Shown piece after piece: positions 1 through 6,600 of a DNA stretch of 7,697 nucleotides. This stretch comes from Alphaproteobacteria bacterium (GTDB taxonomy: Bacteria; Pseudomonadota; Alphaproteobacteria; Reyranellales; Reyranellaceae). How positions within the stretch are numbered: position 1 is the stretch's first letter; every line of letters starts with the position of its first letter. Where the stretch lies: positions 1-7,697 of the forward strand of contig JABCYT010000136.1 in assembly GCA_013290035.1 (NCBI GenBank). The letters run 5' to 3'. Position numbers and translations under genes: made by a program. The notes under the pieces were generated by a model. That model searched no databases. It was not told where the DNA came from and saw only the letters and a list, made by a program, of their open reading frames with translations.

Positions 1-1
1 T

Positions 2-85
2 CGCAACAACCGGGCCTCGACGATCTATGCCGGTTCCAACGAGATCCAGCGCAACATCATCGCCAAGGCGGTGCTGGGGCTTTAG
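2..85 (+). CDS. Acyl-CoA dehydrogenase, C-terminal end (partial, 5' end outside window)
   Basis: Only the last 27 codons and a TAG stop are present. The peptide runs RNNRASTIYAGSNEIQR and then NIIAKAVLGL. This is the characteristic C-terminal signature of acyl-CoA dehydrogenases: a tyrosine-glycine/alanine-glycine-(S/T) turn, then NEIQ(R/K)NIIA and a closing LGL. In the family this helix packs near the FAD and the subunit interface of the tetramer. The enzymes take two hydrogens from the alpha and beta carbons of an acyl-CoA thioester and pass the electrons to electron-transferring flavoprotein. The substrate chain length cannot be told from this fragment. The stop is followed after 6 bases by a large inverted repeat (92-169) that could end the transcript. 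Family assignment is firm; subfamily is unknown. Confidence 0.87.
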   Translation, partial: RNNRASTIYAGSNEIQRNIIAKAVLGL

Positions 86-91
86 GGCTGG

Positions 92-169
92 GCTGGGGGC
101 GCGCCACTCCAGTGGCGCGATCTTCTCTTGCCGAACAAAGACGCGCGACTGGAGTCGCGCGCCCCCAGC
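92..169. repeat. Nested inverted repeat (REP/BIME-like), possible terminator of the upstream gene
   Basis: The arms at 92-123 and 139-169 are reverse complements over about 31 positions, with two substitutions and one extra base, separated by a 15-base loop (124-138). Each arm is also a palindrome in its own right: 100-119 is a 9-bp stem around CC, and 142-161 is a 9-bp stem around GG. The two substitutions between arms (C to G and G to C) are paired within each palindrome, so each small stem is preserved although the arms differ. This matches paired REP-type palindromes in opposite orientation (a BIME). It lies just after the acyl-CoA dehydrogenase stop and ahead of the next + strand gene. 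It could end transcription or protect the mRNA 3' end; no T-run follows, so a classical intrinsic terminator is not shown. Confidence 0.75.
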
Positions 170-202
170 GGAACATCCACCTGCCGCCTGCGTTAAATCC
201 TG

Positions 203-1141
203 ATGGACCGGCCCCTCCTGCCGCGCACGATCATCGGTTACGTGATCGGACAATCGGGCGTCCATCAGCTTGGACTCGCGGCGCTATCGGCGGCGGTGTT
301 CGGGCTGAGCGCCGTGCCGCTCGAGCTGCAGCGGCGCATTGTCAATGACGCGATCAAGAGTGGCGCCACGCGCACCATCGTGTGGCTGGCCATCGCCTAC
401 GCCGCCGTCGCGCTTCTCGAACAGGGCTTCAAGCTGGCGCTCAACGTCTATCGTGGCTGGGTGAGCGAGGATGCCGTGCGAAACCTCCGGCAGACCATCC
501 AGGACGCCGGCGTTCCACTATCCGGCCACGAGACCGATGCCCCGGACACCGAGCAAGCCGGAGTCCACTCTGCGATGGCCGTGGCCGAGGTCGAGCCGAT
601 CGGCGGCTTCGTCGGCATGGCGATCTCCGAGCCGCTGCTGCAGGCCGGCATCCTGGTGAGCGTGATCGGCTACATGACCTTCCTGGAGCCGTGGACGCTG
701 GTGCTGTGCGCCGCCTTCCTGCTGCCGCAGATGCTGTTCGTGCCGCTGCTGCAGCAGGCCATCAACCGCCGCGCCGGCGAGCGCATCACGACCTTGCGCC
801 AGGTGAGCGGTGACATCGTTGACACCGGCGTGCCTGCCGACAAGGGCATCGAACGCGTCTTTGCGCTCAACATGGGCATTTACAAGATCAAGTATTCGAT
901 GAATCTCGCGATGAACCTGATGTACGCCCTCGCGGTTGCCGTGGCGCTGGGCGCGGGCGGTTGGCTGGTCGTGGCCGGCCGCATCGAGGTCGGCACGGTC
1001 GTGGCCGTGGTGTCGGGACTGGGCAAGCTCAACGATCCATGGGGCGATCTCGTCAACTGGGCACGCGAATGGTCGGTTGACAGCGTCAAATACCGGCTTT
1101 TCGCCGATGCCGTGAACGGCAAGGGGCTTGCAACCGCCTGA
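203..1141 (+). CDS. ABC exporter-type six-transmembrane-domain protein lacking an ATPase domain
   Basis: The 312-residue protein looks like the transmembrane half of an MsbA/MdlB-type ABC exporter. Hydrophobic stretches lie at about 23-42, 57-74, 137-160, 163-183, 238-258 and 263-273. They are joined by long charged intracellular helices, including QQAINRRAGERITTLRQ at about 184-200 and a region near 210-232 ending in GIYKIKYS. The C-terminal stretch near 270-300 (SGLGKLNDPWGDLVNW onwards) resembles the end of TM6, where exporters normally run on into the nucleotide-binding domain. Here the protein stops at 312, with no Walker A, signature or Walker B motif. The next gene starts 22 bases later, leaving no room for a lost ATPase domain. 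It may use an ATPase encoded elsewhere or have a non-transport role; the substrate is unknown. The ATG at 203 is the first good start in frame, but no clear Shine-Dalgarno sequence precedes it. It may be co-transcribed with the downstream chaperone genes. Confidence 0.75.
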   Translation: MDRPLLPRTIIGYVIGQSGVHQLGLAALSAAVFGLSAVPLELQRRIVNDAIKSGATRTIVWLAIAYAAVALLEQGFKLALNVYRGWVSEDAVRNLRQTIQDAGVPLSGHETDAPDTEQAGVHSAMAVAEVEPIGGFVGMAISEPLLQAGILVSVIGYMTFLEPWTLVLCAAFLLPQMLFVPLLQQAINRRAGERITTLRQVSGDIVDTGVPADKGIERVFALNMGIYKIKYSMNLAMNLMYALAVAVALGAGGWLVVAGRIEVGTVVAVVSGLGKLNDPWGDLVNWAREWSVDSVKYRLFADAVNGKGLATA

Positions 1142-1163
1142 ATCATCATCACATTTGCCGGTT

Positions 1164-2108
1164 ATGAGTGATCCCTATTCCGTCCTTGGCGTACCGAAGA
1201 CCGCCTCGGACGACGACATCCGCAAGGCGTTCCGCAAGCTCGCCAAGAAACACCATCCCGACCTCAACCCCGGCGACAAGGTGGCCGAGGCCAAGTTCAA
1301 GGAAATCTCGCAGGCCAACGAAATCCTGTCGGATCCCGAGAAGCGCCGCCGCTTCGACGCCGGCGAGATCGACGCGACCGGCCAGGAAATGCCGCCGCGC
1401 GGCTTCTATCGCGACCAGGCGGGCGGCTTCGACGGCGCCAAATACGAGCGTGCCGGCCCGCACGAATCCTTCGTCGACATGGGCGGCGTCTTTTCCGAGA
1501 TGTTCGGCCAGCGCGGCGGGCGCACCGGCGGCTTCGCGTTCCGCGACGGCGAAGGCTTCGAGCTGGGCGGCCTGCCGGTCACCTATACCCTGCGCGTGCC
1601 GTTCCTGGTGGCGGCGCGCGGCGGCAAGCAGAGGGTCAACCTGCCGGACGGCAAGACCCTCGACATCGACATTCCCGAGGGTGCCGTCGACGGCCAGACC
1701 CTGCGGCTCAAGGGCCAGGGCATGCCCGGCGCCAAGGGCCGTCCGCCGGGCGACGCCTATGTCGAGATCCACGTCGAGCCGCACGCTTTCTTCGAGGCGC
1801 GCGACAACGACATCCATGTCGAGGTGCCGGTGACGGTCACCGAGGCGGTGCTGGGTGGCCGGATCCGCGTGCCGACCGTGGGCGGGCCGGTCATGCTGGC
1901 CGTTCCGGCCGGCTCCAACACGGGCACGTCGCTGCGGCTGAAGGGCCGCGGCCTGCTCGACCGCAAGTCGAAGCAGCGCGGCGATCAGTACGTCAAGCTC
2001 AAGGTCGTGCTGCCCGAGCAACCCGACGCCAAATTGAAGGAATTCCTGGAGAAGTGGGAGGCGGGCCGCGCCCAGGACCCGCGCAAGGCGATGGAGCAGT
2101 TCACATGA
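1164..2108 (+). CDS. cbpA: CbpA-type DnaJ-family co-chaperone (J domain plus C-terminal substrate-binding domains)
   Basis: The 314-residue Hsp40 co-chaperone would deliver unfolded clients to DnaK and stimulate its ATPase in the cytoplasm. The J domain spans about 4-68: it opens with DPYSVLGV, carries the essential HPD at 31-33 in KKHHPDLNPGD, and ends with EILSDPEKRRRFD. A Gly/Phe-rich linker covers about 76-130. Two beta-barrel C-terminal domains follow at about 138-205 and 215-285, and the tail ends in a charged helix. There is no CxxCxGxG zinc finger, and no cysteine in the protein at all. This separates it from DnaJ and fits CbpA (about 306 residues in E. coli). The ATG at 1164 is chosen because it opens directly into the J domain. 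A TTG at 1128 in the same frame would add 12 unrelated residues and overlap the upstream gene. No strong ribosome site is seen. The stop overlaps the start of cbpM, which supports the CbpA assignment. Confidence 0.93.
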   Translation: MSDPYSVLGVPKTASDDDIRKAFRKLAKKHHPDLNPGDKVAEAKFKEISQANEILSDPEKRRRFDAGEIDATGQEMPPRGFYRDQAGGFDGAKYERAGPHESFVDMGGVFSEMFGQRGGRTGGFAFRDGEGFELGGLPVTYTLRVPFLVAARGGKQRVNLPDGKTLDIDIPEGAVDGQTLRLKGQGMPGAKGRPPGDAYVEIHVEPHAFFEARDNDIHVEVPVTVTEAVLGGRIRVPTVGGPVMLAVPAGSNTGTSLRLKGRGLLDRKSKQRGDQYVKLKVVLPEQPDAKLKEFLEKWEAGRAQDPRKAMEQFT

Positions 2109-2434
2109 CCAGCCTCGACGACCTGCTGCGCGTGCATGGTCGGCTCACCACGGTCCATGTCGAGCGCTGGGTGGCACGCGGCCTGCTGCGACCGAGCGCC
2201 GAGGGCGGCGCCTGGGTCTTCGAGACCGTCGACGTGGCGCGCGCCCGGCTGCTCGCCGAGCTGGTCGGCGAAATGGGCTTCGACGACGAGTCGGTCGAGA
2301 CGGTGATCGACCTCGTCGACCAGGTCCATACCTTGCGCCGTCAGCTCCATCAGCTCGGCGAGGCGATCGGCCGTCAACCGGCCGAGACGCGCGAGGCGAT
2401 CGCGGTCGCGCTCAAGGATTTGCGCGAGCGCTGA
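2105..2434 (+). CDS. cbpM: Chaperone modulator CbpM (MerR-like helix-turn-helix)
   Basis: The 109-residue protein has a MerR-like helix-turn-helix at about 13-60, with VERWVARGLLRP followed by a short wing and WVFETVDVARARLLAELVGE. A helical tail includes a heptad-like segment (VDQVHTLRRQLHQLGEAIG, about 71-89). Size and architecture match CbpM, which in E. coli binds the J domain of CbpA and blocks both its co-chaperone and DNA-binding activities. It starts with ATG overlapping the cbpA TGA (ATGA, 4-base overlap), so the pair is translationally coupled. GGAG at 2093-2096 lies 8 bases before the start, a good ribosome site. An upstream start at 2054 in the same frame would overlap cbpA by a further 51 bases and adds a Gly/Pro-rich stretch, so it is not preferred. 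Sequence alone could also suggest a small MerR regulator; the cbpA context decides for CbpM. Confidence 0.88.
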   Translation: MTSLDDLLRVHGRLTTVHVERWVARGLLRPSAEGGAWVFETVDVARARLLAELVGEMGFDDESVETVIDLVDQVHTLRRQLHQLGEAIGRQPAETREAIAVALKDLRER

Positions 2435-2475
2435 CCCATGGTCGGGCGGCAGGCCGGCGCGGCCGCGACGCGCTG

Positions 2476-2509
2476 GCCACGATGCAGGCCTAGCCACCAT
2501 GCAGGCGTC
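2476..2509. repeat. Near-tandem 17-bp duplication at the hydrolase stop codon
   Basis: GCCACGATGCAGGC (2476-2489) and GCCACCATGCAGGC (2493-2506) match at 13 of 14 bases with a 17-base period. The second copy encodes the last codons of the - strand alpha/beta hydrolase, and the first lies just past its stop (2490-2492). It sits in the 55-base gap between the convergent cbpM and hydrolase genes and may simply be a slippage duplication. No terminator hairpin with a T-run is visible in this gap. Confidence 0.5.
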
Positions 2510-3473
2510 GCCACACGGTCACGATCGTCGCGATCGCCTCGGGATCGGCGATCATGGCGAGGTGACCCTCATTCGGCACGACGGTCACGCCGATGCTGGG
2601 ATTGATCGCGCGCATCAGCGGGGCGAATTGCCCGGCATTGAACAGCTCGTCGTTGGCGCCGACCACGATCTGCGTCGGCACCGAGATACGGCTCAATAGC
2701 CCGCGCCAATTTCGGCCGAGCTGCAGGCTCGCCGCCAGCCGGTAGGAATAGACCGGCGTGCGGTTCTCGCCGGCTGTGGCCTTGGTGGCGAAATGCAGCA
2801 CCGGCAGGCCCTGGAACCAGGAGATGCCCAGCTCGTCGAGCAACGACAGGGCGAAGAGGCGCGCCGTCGCGACGCCGGCCCAGCCGCCGGAGCCCGGTTT
2901 GTTGGTGGGAGAATCCCGGGCGATGTAGGGCGACACCGCGATGTAGTCGTCGAACAGGCTGGCATAGGGGCCGCTGGCGATCCTGAGCGCGAAGCCGCCG
3001 CCGGAGGAGAAGCCGATCAGCGAGCGCCGCACGTCCGGCTTGTCGATGCCGGTCGCCTTGACGAGATCGACGAGATCGTCGTCGAGCTGGCCCTTGTAGG
3101 AGACGTCGCCGTTCGTGGTGCCGCTGCCGCCATGACCGCGCAAGCTGATGGCGTAGACCGTGGCGCCGGCCGCCTGCAGCGCCTGGGCGAGCTTGAAGGT
3201 TTCGATGCCGGAGCCCGACGAGCCATGCACCAGCACGACGACACGATCGGCGCGGCCGGGATAGAGCCGGTAGCGGAGCGGCGCTCCGTCGCGCGCCGCG
3301 ACGCTCTGCGCCTTGGGCATGTCGGCGAAGTTCCATTGCGCGATGCCGGGGATCGAATCGCCCGCCGCCAACACTGGCGGGGCGGCCGGCGAATCGAAGG
3401 CGACGACGGCTGCGAAGGCGCCGACGACGGCCAAAACCAGGACACCCGTTGCGAGCATTATCCTGCGAAGCAT
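2490..3473 (-). CDS. Alpha/beta hydrolase with N-terminal membrane anchor or signal sequence
   Basis: The 327-residue serine hydrolase opens with MLRRIM and a hydrophobic stretch at about 7-26, so it is probably exported or anchored with its catalytic domain in the periplasm. The fold markers are in order: a strand and oxyanion loop VVVLVHGSSGSG (78-89), a second conserved LRGHGGSG (111-118), and the nucleophile elbow GFSSG with Ser156. An acid in GANDELF (Asp275) and a histidine in NEGHLAM (His304) complete the triad. The segment at about 186-250 is a probable cap. It would hydrolyse an ester, amide or related bond; the substrate cannot be read from the sequence, and a lysophospholipase-like role is only one possibility. 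The frame stays open upstream to 3659, but that extension crosses the palindromic intergenic region and the end of the upstream gene and is Arg/Ser-rich, so the ATG at 3473 is chosen. No clear Shine-Dalgarno sequence was seen. The upstream molybdoenzyme gene ends 88 bases before it on the same strand. Confidence 0.85.
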   Translation of the reverse strand: MLRRIMLATGVLVLAVVGAFAAVVAFDSPAAPPVLAAGDSIPGIAQWNFADMPKAQSVAARDGAPLRYRLYPGRADRVVVLVHGSSGSGIETFKLAQALQAAGATVYAISLRGHGGSGTTNGDVSYKGQLDDDLVDLVKATGIDKPDVRRSLIGFSSGGGFALRIASGPYASLFDDYIAVSPYIARDSPTNKPGSGGWAGVATARLFALSLLDELGISWFQGLPVLHFATKATAGENRTPVYSYRLAASLQLGRNWRGLLSRISVPTQIVVGANDELFNAGQFAPLMRAINPSIGVTVVPNEGHLAMIADPEAIATIVTVWRRLHGG

Positions 3474-3503
3474 GACGCTATCGTCGCGGCGGCGAGGCTG
3501 CTC

Positions 3504-3524
3504 GTCCACGGTCGTTGCGTGGAC
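3504..3524. promoter_or_regulatory. Inverted repeat upstream of the hydrolase, possible operator
   Basis: GTCCACG (3504-3510) and CGTGGAC (3518-3524) form a perfect 7-bp inverted repeat around a 7-base centre. It lies 31-51 bases upstream of the hydrolase ATG. The spacing and position suit a dimeric regulator's binding site or a leader hairpin, but no matching promoter elements were recognised. On the + strand a T7 run (3532-3538) follows after 7 bases; no + strand gene ends here, so a + strand terminator role is unlikely. Confidence 0.3.
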
Positions 3525-3538
3525 AAGCGGATTTTTTT

Positions 3539-3583
3539 GCGAGCCGCGGCTCGCGGGTCCCTCACGATGCGCGAGGGACCCGC
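3539..3583 (-). terminator. Composite palindromes at the end of the molybdoenzyme gene, possible terminator or REP-like element
   Basis: Two palindromes abut. The first is an 11-bp perfect stem with arms 3553-3563 and 3573-3583 and a 9-base loop. It includes the last codons and the TGA (3562-3564) of the molybdoenzyme gene. The second, GCGAGCCGCGGCTCGC at 3539-3554, is a perfect 16-bp palindrome sharing two bases with the first. Read on the - strand, a run of seven A, not U, follows at 3538-3532. The structure therefore lacks the U-tract of an intrinsic terminator for the molybdoenzyme transcript. It could still stabilise the mRNA 3' end, attenuate readthrough into the hydrolase gene, or be a REP-type element. 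Confidence 0.45.
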
Positions 3584-5874
3584 CCGCGCAGCGCCTGCCA
3601 CACTTTTTGCGCCGTGATTGGCATGTCGAGGTGGCGCACCCCGAGCGGTCGGAGCGCATCGAGCACGGCGTTGGCGATCGCCGCCGGCGCGCCGTTGGTC
3701 GGCAACTCGCCGACGCCCTTCAGGCCGAGAAAATTATTGGGCGAGGGGGTGACGATGGTCTCGACCCGCAGATCGGGGATGTCGTCGGCCCGTGGCAGGG
3801 CATAGTCCATCAGCGTGCCGCTCAGCAGCTGGCCGGTCGCCTCGTCGTAAATGGCGTCTTCCATCAGCGCGTTGCCCAGGCCGTGCACGATGCCGCCATG
3901 GATCTGGCCGGCCAGCAGCCGGGGGTTGACGACGGTGCCGCAATCGGCGACCGCGATCAGGCGGTCGACGCGCACGCTGCCGGTCTCGGGATCGATCTCG
4001 ACCTCGCAGACCATGACGCCGGTCGGGAAGGACTCGATCTTGTCGCCGAGCTTGTCACCAAACACGGCGTCGCCCGCGAACGGCTTTTGGGCCGCCAGCT
4101 CGAACAGGCCGATGCGGCGGTCGGTGCCCACGATCTCGAAGCCGCCGTCGCGATAGGCGATGTCGGTGGGTGCCGATTCCAGGCGCTCGGCGGCAAGGTC
4201 GCGGCCGCGCTCGATCACCACGTCGGCGGCGCGCCGGAGCGTCGTGCCGCTGATGATGGTCGAGGAAGAGCCGCCGGTGCCGCCGCCGTGCGGGATGCTG
4301 CGCGTGTCGCCCTGGCGGATTTCGATGCGCTCGACCGGCACGCCCAGGGACTCGGCCAGGATCTGCGCGAACACCGTCTCGTGGCCCTGGCCCTGGCTTT
4401 GCGTGCCGAGCCTGGCGACCAGCCGGTCGGACTCGACCTCGACCACGACATGTTCGTCGGCGACGCCGCCGGTGCCGTGGAGATGACAGCAGAGACCCAG
4501 GCCGCGCAGCATGCCCCGGGCCTCGCTGGCGGCGCGCCGGCCGGCGAAGCCTGGCGGGTCGGCGGCTTTCAGGGCGGTCTCGAACAGCCTCACGCAATCG
4601 GCGGCATCATAGGTGTAGCCGCTCGCCGATGCGTAGGGCATCTCGTCCGCCTTGAGCAGGTTGAGGCGACGCAGCTCGACCGGCGTGCGGCCGGTCTCAT
4701 GAGCGGCGATGTCGACCAGGCGCTCGAGCAGGAACAGCGCCTCGGGCTTGCCGGCGCCGCGGATGGCGTCGACCGGCACGGTGTTGGTGAAGGCGCAGTC
4801 GAAGTCGATGCGAATCGCCGGGATGCGGTAGAGGCCGGAGATCACCTTAGCCAGCCCGGTGGTGGGAATGGTCGGCGCGACCATCGAGACATAGGCGCCG
4901 AAGTTGGCCTCAGCCTTGACCCGCAGCCCGAGGAACCTGCCGTCGGCATCGAGCGCCAGCTCCGCGCTCGCCACGAGGTCGCGCGCGTGGCTGTCGGACA
5001 GCGACAGCTCGGCGCGATCGCTGGTCCAGCGCAAGCCGCGCCCGAGCTTGCGTGTCGCCCAGGCGATCAGGGTCGATTCGGCATAGATGGGGAATTTGGG
5101 GCCGAAGCCGCCGCCCACATCCTCGGTGATCAGCCGCAGCTTCTCCTTCGGGATGTTCAGCACGCGCTCGCACATCAGGCGGTGCGGGACCTGCACGCCC
5201 TGCGACGCGAAGGTGACGGTGACGACGCCCTCGGCAGGATCGTAAGCCGACCACGCCGCGCGCGCCTCCATGTAGTGCACGATCTGGCGCGGCGAGCGGA
5301 TGGCGAGCGACGTGACGTGCGCCGCCTTGGCGAACGCCGCGTCGGTCGCGGCGGCATCGCCCTTGCCCCAGCGGCACATCAGGTTGCCCGGCACGTCGTC
5401 GTGGACCAGCGGTGCCTCCGCGGCCAGCGCCTGCGCCACCGTGACCACGGCCGGCAGCGCCTCGTAGCCGATCTCGAGCGTCTCGGCCGCATCGCGCGCC
5501 TGGTCGAGCGTTTCCGCCACGATCATGGCCACGATGTCGCCGACATGGCGCACCTTGCCGACCGGCATCGCCAGATGCGGCGGCTCGCGATGGCGGTTGC
5601 CCGCCTCGTCCTTGATCTCGCTGATCGCCGGCAGATGGCCGAGCCTATCGGCCAGAATATCGCCGGCGGTGTAGATTGCCGCCACGCCGGGCAGGGCGAG
5701 CGCGGCCCGGTTGTCGATGCCGATCAGCCGCGCATGGGCGTAGGGCGAGCGCACGAACAGGACCGCAAGGGCATCCGACGGCGCGGTATCGTCGGTGTAG
5801 CGGCCTCGCCCGGTCAGGAACCGCCGGTCCTCGCGGCGCAGGATCGACTGGCCGAGCTTCAAAGGGGCATTCAT
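3562..5874 (-). CDS. Xanthine dehydrogenase/CoxL-family molybdopterin-binding (large) subunit
   Basis: The 770-residue catalytic subunit belongs to the molybdenum hydroxylase family, which hydroxylates aldehydes, N-heterocycles or related substrates using water at a molybdopterin-cytosine-dinucleotide cofactor. The N-terminal a/b hammerhead domain covers about 18-135, from [17 protein letters not shown]. Cofactor-binding segments follow: DVGGGFGPK (252-260), [10 protein letters not shown] (370-379), [11 protein letters not shown] (490-500) and [10 protein letters not shown] (530-539). The general-base glutamate is Glu723 in LKGVGE. The 370-379 loop is of the RGAG type, not the CSFR type of true CO dehydrogenase, so CO oxidation is unlikely. 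Length fits the family (about 760-800). The usual FAD and 2Fe-2S subunit genes (CoxM/CoxS type) are absent on both sides: the downstream neighbour is a hydrolase and the upstream one a divergent exporter. The start at 5874 is preferred because family members begin with a short lead into GQS-RREDxRFLTG; an ATG at 5916 has the better ribosome site. The stop codon lies inside a hairpin. Confidence 0.92.
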   Translation of the reverse strand: MNAPLKLGQSILRREDRRFLTGRGRYTDDTAPSDALAVLFVRSPYAHARLIGIDNRAALALPGVAAIYTAGDILADRLGHLPAISEIKDEAGNRHREPPHLAMPVGKVRHVGDIVAMIVAETLDQARDAAETLEIGYEALPAVVTVAQALAAEAPLVHDDVPGNLMCRWGKGDAAATDAAFAKAAHVTSLAIRSPRQIVHYMEARAAWSAYDPAEGVVTVTFASQGVQVPHRLMCERVLNIPKEKLRLITEDVGGGFGPKFPIYAESTLIAWATRKLGRGLRWTSDRAELSLSDSHARDLVASAELALDADGRFLGLRVKAEANFGAYVSMVAPTIPTTGLAKVISGLYRIPAIRIDFDCAFTNTVPVDAIRGAGKPEALFLLERLVDIAAHETGRTPVELRRLNLLKADEMPYASASGYTYDAADCVRLFETALKAADPPGFAGRRAASEARGMLRGLGLCCHLHGTGGVADEHVVVEVESDRLVARLGTQSQGQGHETVFAQILAESLGVPVERIEIRQGDTRSIPHGGGTGGSSSTIISGTTLRRAADVVIERGRDLAAERLESAPTDIAYRDGGFEIVGTDRRIGLFELAAQKPFAGDAVFGDKLGDKIESFPTGVMVCEVEIDPETGSVRVDRLIAVADCGTVVNPRLLAGQIHGGIVHGLGNALMEDAIYDEATGQLLSGTLMDYALPRADDIPDLRVETIVTPSPNNFLGLKGVGELPTNGAPAAIANAVLDALRPLGVRHLDMPITAQKVWQALRGRVPRAS

Positions 5875-5913
5875 CAGATTGGTCTTATGCGACCCTTGCA
5901 GCCGAGCCAAGAG

Positions 5914-5925
5914 CATGGCACCTCC
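5914..5925 (-). promoter_or_regulatory. Ribosome-binding site and alternative start for the molybdoenzyme gene
   Basis: On the - strand GGAGG (complement of 5921-5925) lies 4 bases before an in-frame ATG (5916-5914). Starting there would give a 784-residue protein with a 14-residue extension beginning MLLARLQGSHKTNL. The preferred start at 5874 has no comparable site. The extension is unlike the usual short N-terminus of the family, so the choice stays open. Confidence 0.4.
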
Positions 5926-5953
5926 ATCGCAGCTCGACAGGAGAGTCTTGTCC

Positions 5954-6586
5954 ATGGACTACGCCTTGGTTCTGATCAGCGTTTTCGCGATCTTCATCCC
6001 GGCTCTCATCCTTCCCGGGCCGGATTTCGTCGCCGTCGTTCGCTCGTCCATGAGCCGCGGAACGCGCGCCGGTCTGCTGACGACGCTCGGCGTGTCGATG
6101 GGCCTGTGCCTCTACGCAACGCTGAGCCTGCTGGGCCTGTCGGCAATCCTGGTGAAGGTCCAATGGCTCACCTGGGCGGTGCGTGTCCTGGGCGGGGGCT
6201 ATCTCATCTTCCTGGGCATCAGGCTTATCAGGGCCAAGCCTCAGGCGATCGAGCTCGACCAGGCGACGCGGCCCGCCGGGAAGCGCGCGATCCTGTTCGG
6301 CTTTCTGGTCACCCTGACCAATCCGAAGGCGATCGTCCTGTTCGCCAGCGTCTTCGCGACAGCCGTCACCGCTTCGACGCCGCTCTGGCTGATGGGCCTG
6401 ATGATCGCCCTTGTGACGGCGTCGGCCCTGATCTGGTACTCCTGCGTCAGCCTCTTCATGTCTTCCCGCCCCGTGATGCGCCGCTTTCAGCGGGCCAGGC
6501 ACTGGATCGAGCGTGCGGCGGGCGTCTGCTTCATCGGCCTCGGCGGCAAGGTCCTGGCCGACGCCGGCAACCCGATCTCGCCCTGA
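5954..6586 (+). CDS. LysE/RhtB-family amino-acid exporter
   Basis: The 210-residue inner-membrane protein would export amino acids or related small metabolites using the proton gradient. Length and layout match the LysE/RhtB superfamily. An N-terminal hydrophobic helix ends in the family motif PGPDF (21-25). It is followed by a basic segment SRGTRAG (34-40), then helices at about 41-67 and 72-92, a cytoplasmic linker (about 94-110) and the conserved LTNPKA (121-126). C-terminal helices lie at about 127-140, 145-170 and 186-202. The ATG at 5954 is preceded by AGGAGA (5939-5944) with a 9-base spacer and opens directly into the first membrane helix, so it is preferred to an upstream in-frame start at 5879. 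The gene diverges from the molybdoenzyme gene and shares a short (79-base) control region with it. No linked LysR-type regulator is in the window, and the substrate cannot be assigned. Confidence 0.9.
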   Translation: MDYALVLISVFAIFIPALILPGPDFVAVVRSSMSRGTRAGLLTTLGVSMGLCLYATLSLLGLSAILVKVQWLTWAVRVLGGGYLIFLGIRLIRAKPQAIELDQATRPAGKRAILFGFLVTLTNPKAIVLFASVFATAVTASTPLWLMGLMIALVTASALIWYSCVSLFMSSRPVMRRFQRARHWIERAAGVCFIGLGGKVLADAGNPISP

Positions 6587-6600
6587 CGAACTGCGTCATG

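Noticed and set aside
1128..1163. TTG start that would extend cbpA by 12 residues.
   Set aside because: The extension overlaps the upstream gene's end and adds residues before a J domain that normally begins within a few residues of the start; the ATG at 1164 gives a family-typical N-terminus.
1149..2021. A - strand open frame of 290 codons opposite cbpA.
   Set aside because: It is an antisense shadow of cbpA, with low-complexity Ala/Arg/Leu/Val composition and no recognisable family.
203..2434. A hypothetical defence or secretion island built from the membrane protein and chaperone genes.
   Set aside because: No nuclease, toxin, reverse transcriptase, effector or mobile-element gene is present, and cbpA-cbpM is a known chaperone pair.
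3504..3538. A hairpin followed by T7 on the + strand, resembling an intrinsic terminator.
   Set aside because: No + strand gene ends nearby, and a 7-base spacer separates the stem from the T-run, so a role as a + strand terminator is doubtful. It is reported only as an inverted repeat.
2793..3617. A + strand open frame of 274 codons opposite the alpha/beta hydrolase.
   Set aside because: The - strand protein has a full catalytic triad and a signal or anchor segment; the antisense translation shows only compositional bias.
3474..3659. Upstream extension of the hydrolase frame by 62 codons.
   Set aside because: It runs through the intergenic palindromes and the 3' end of the molybdoenzyme gene and would bury the hydrophobic N-terminal segment behind an Arg/Ser-rich stretch with no family match.
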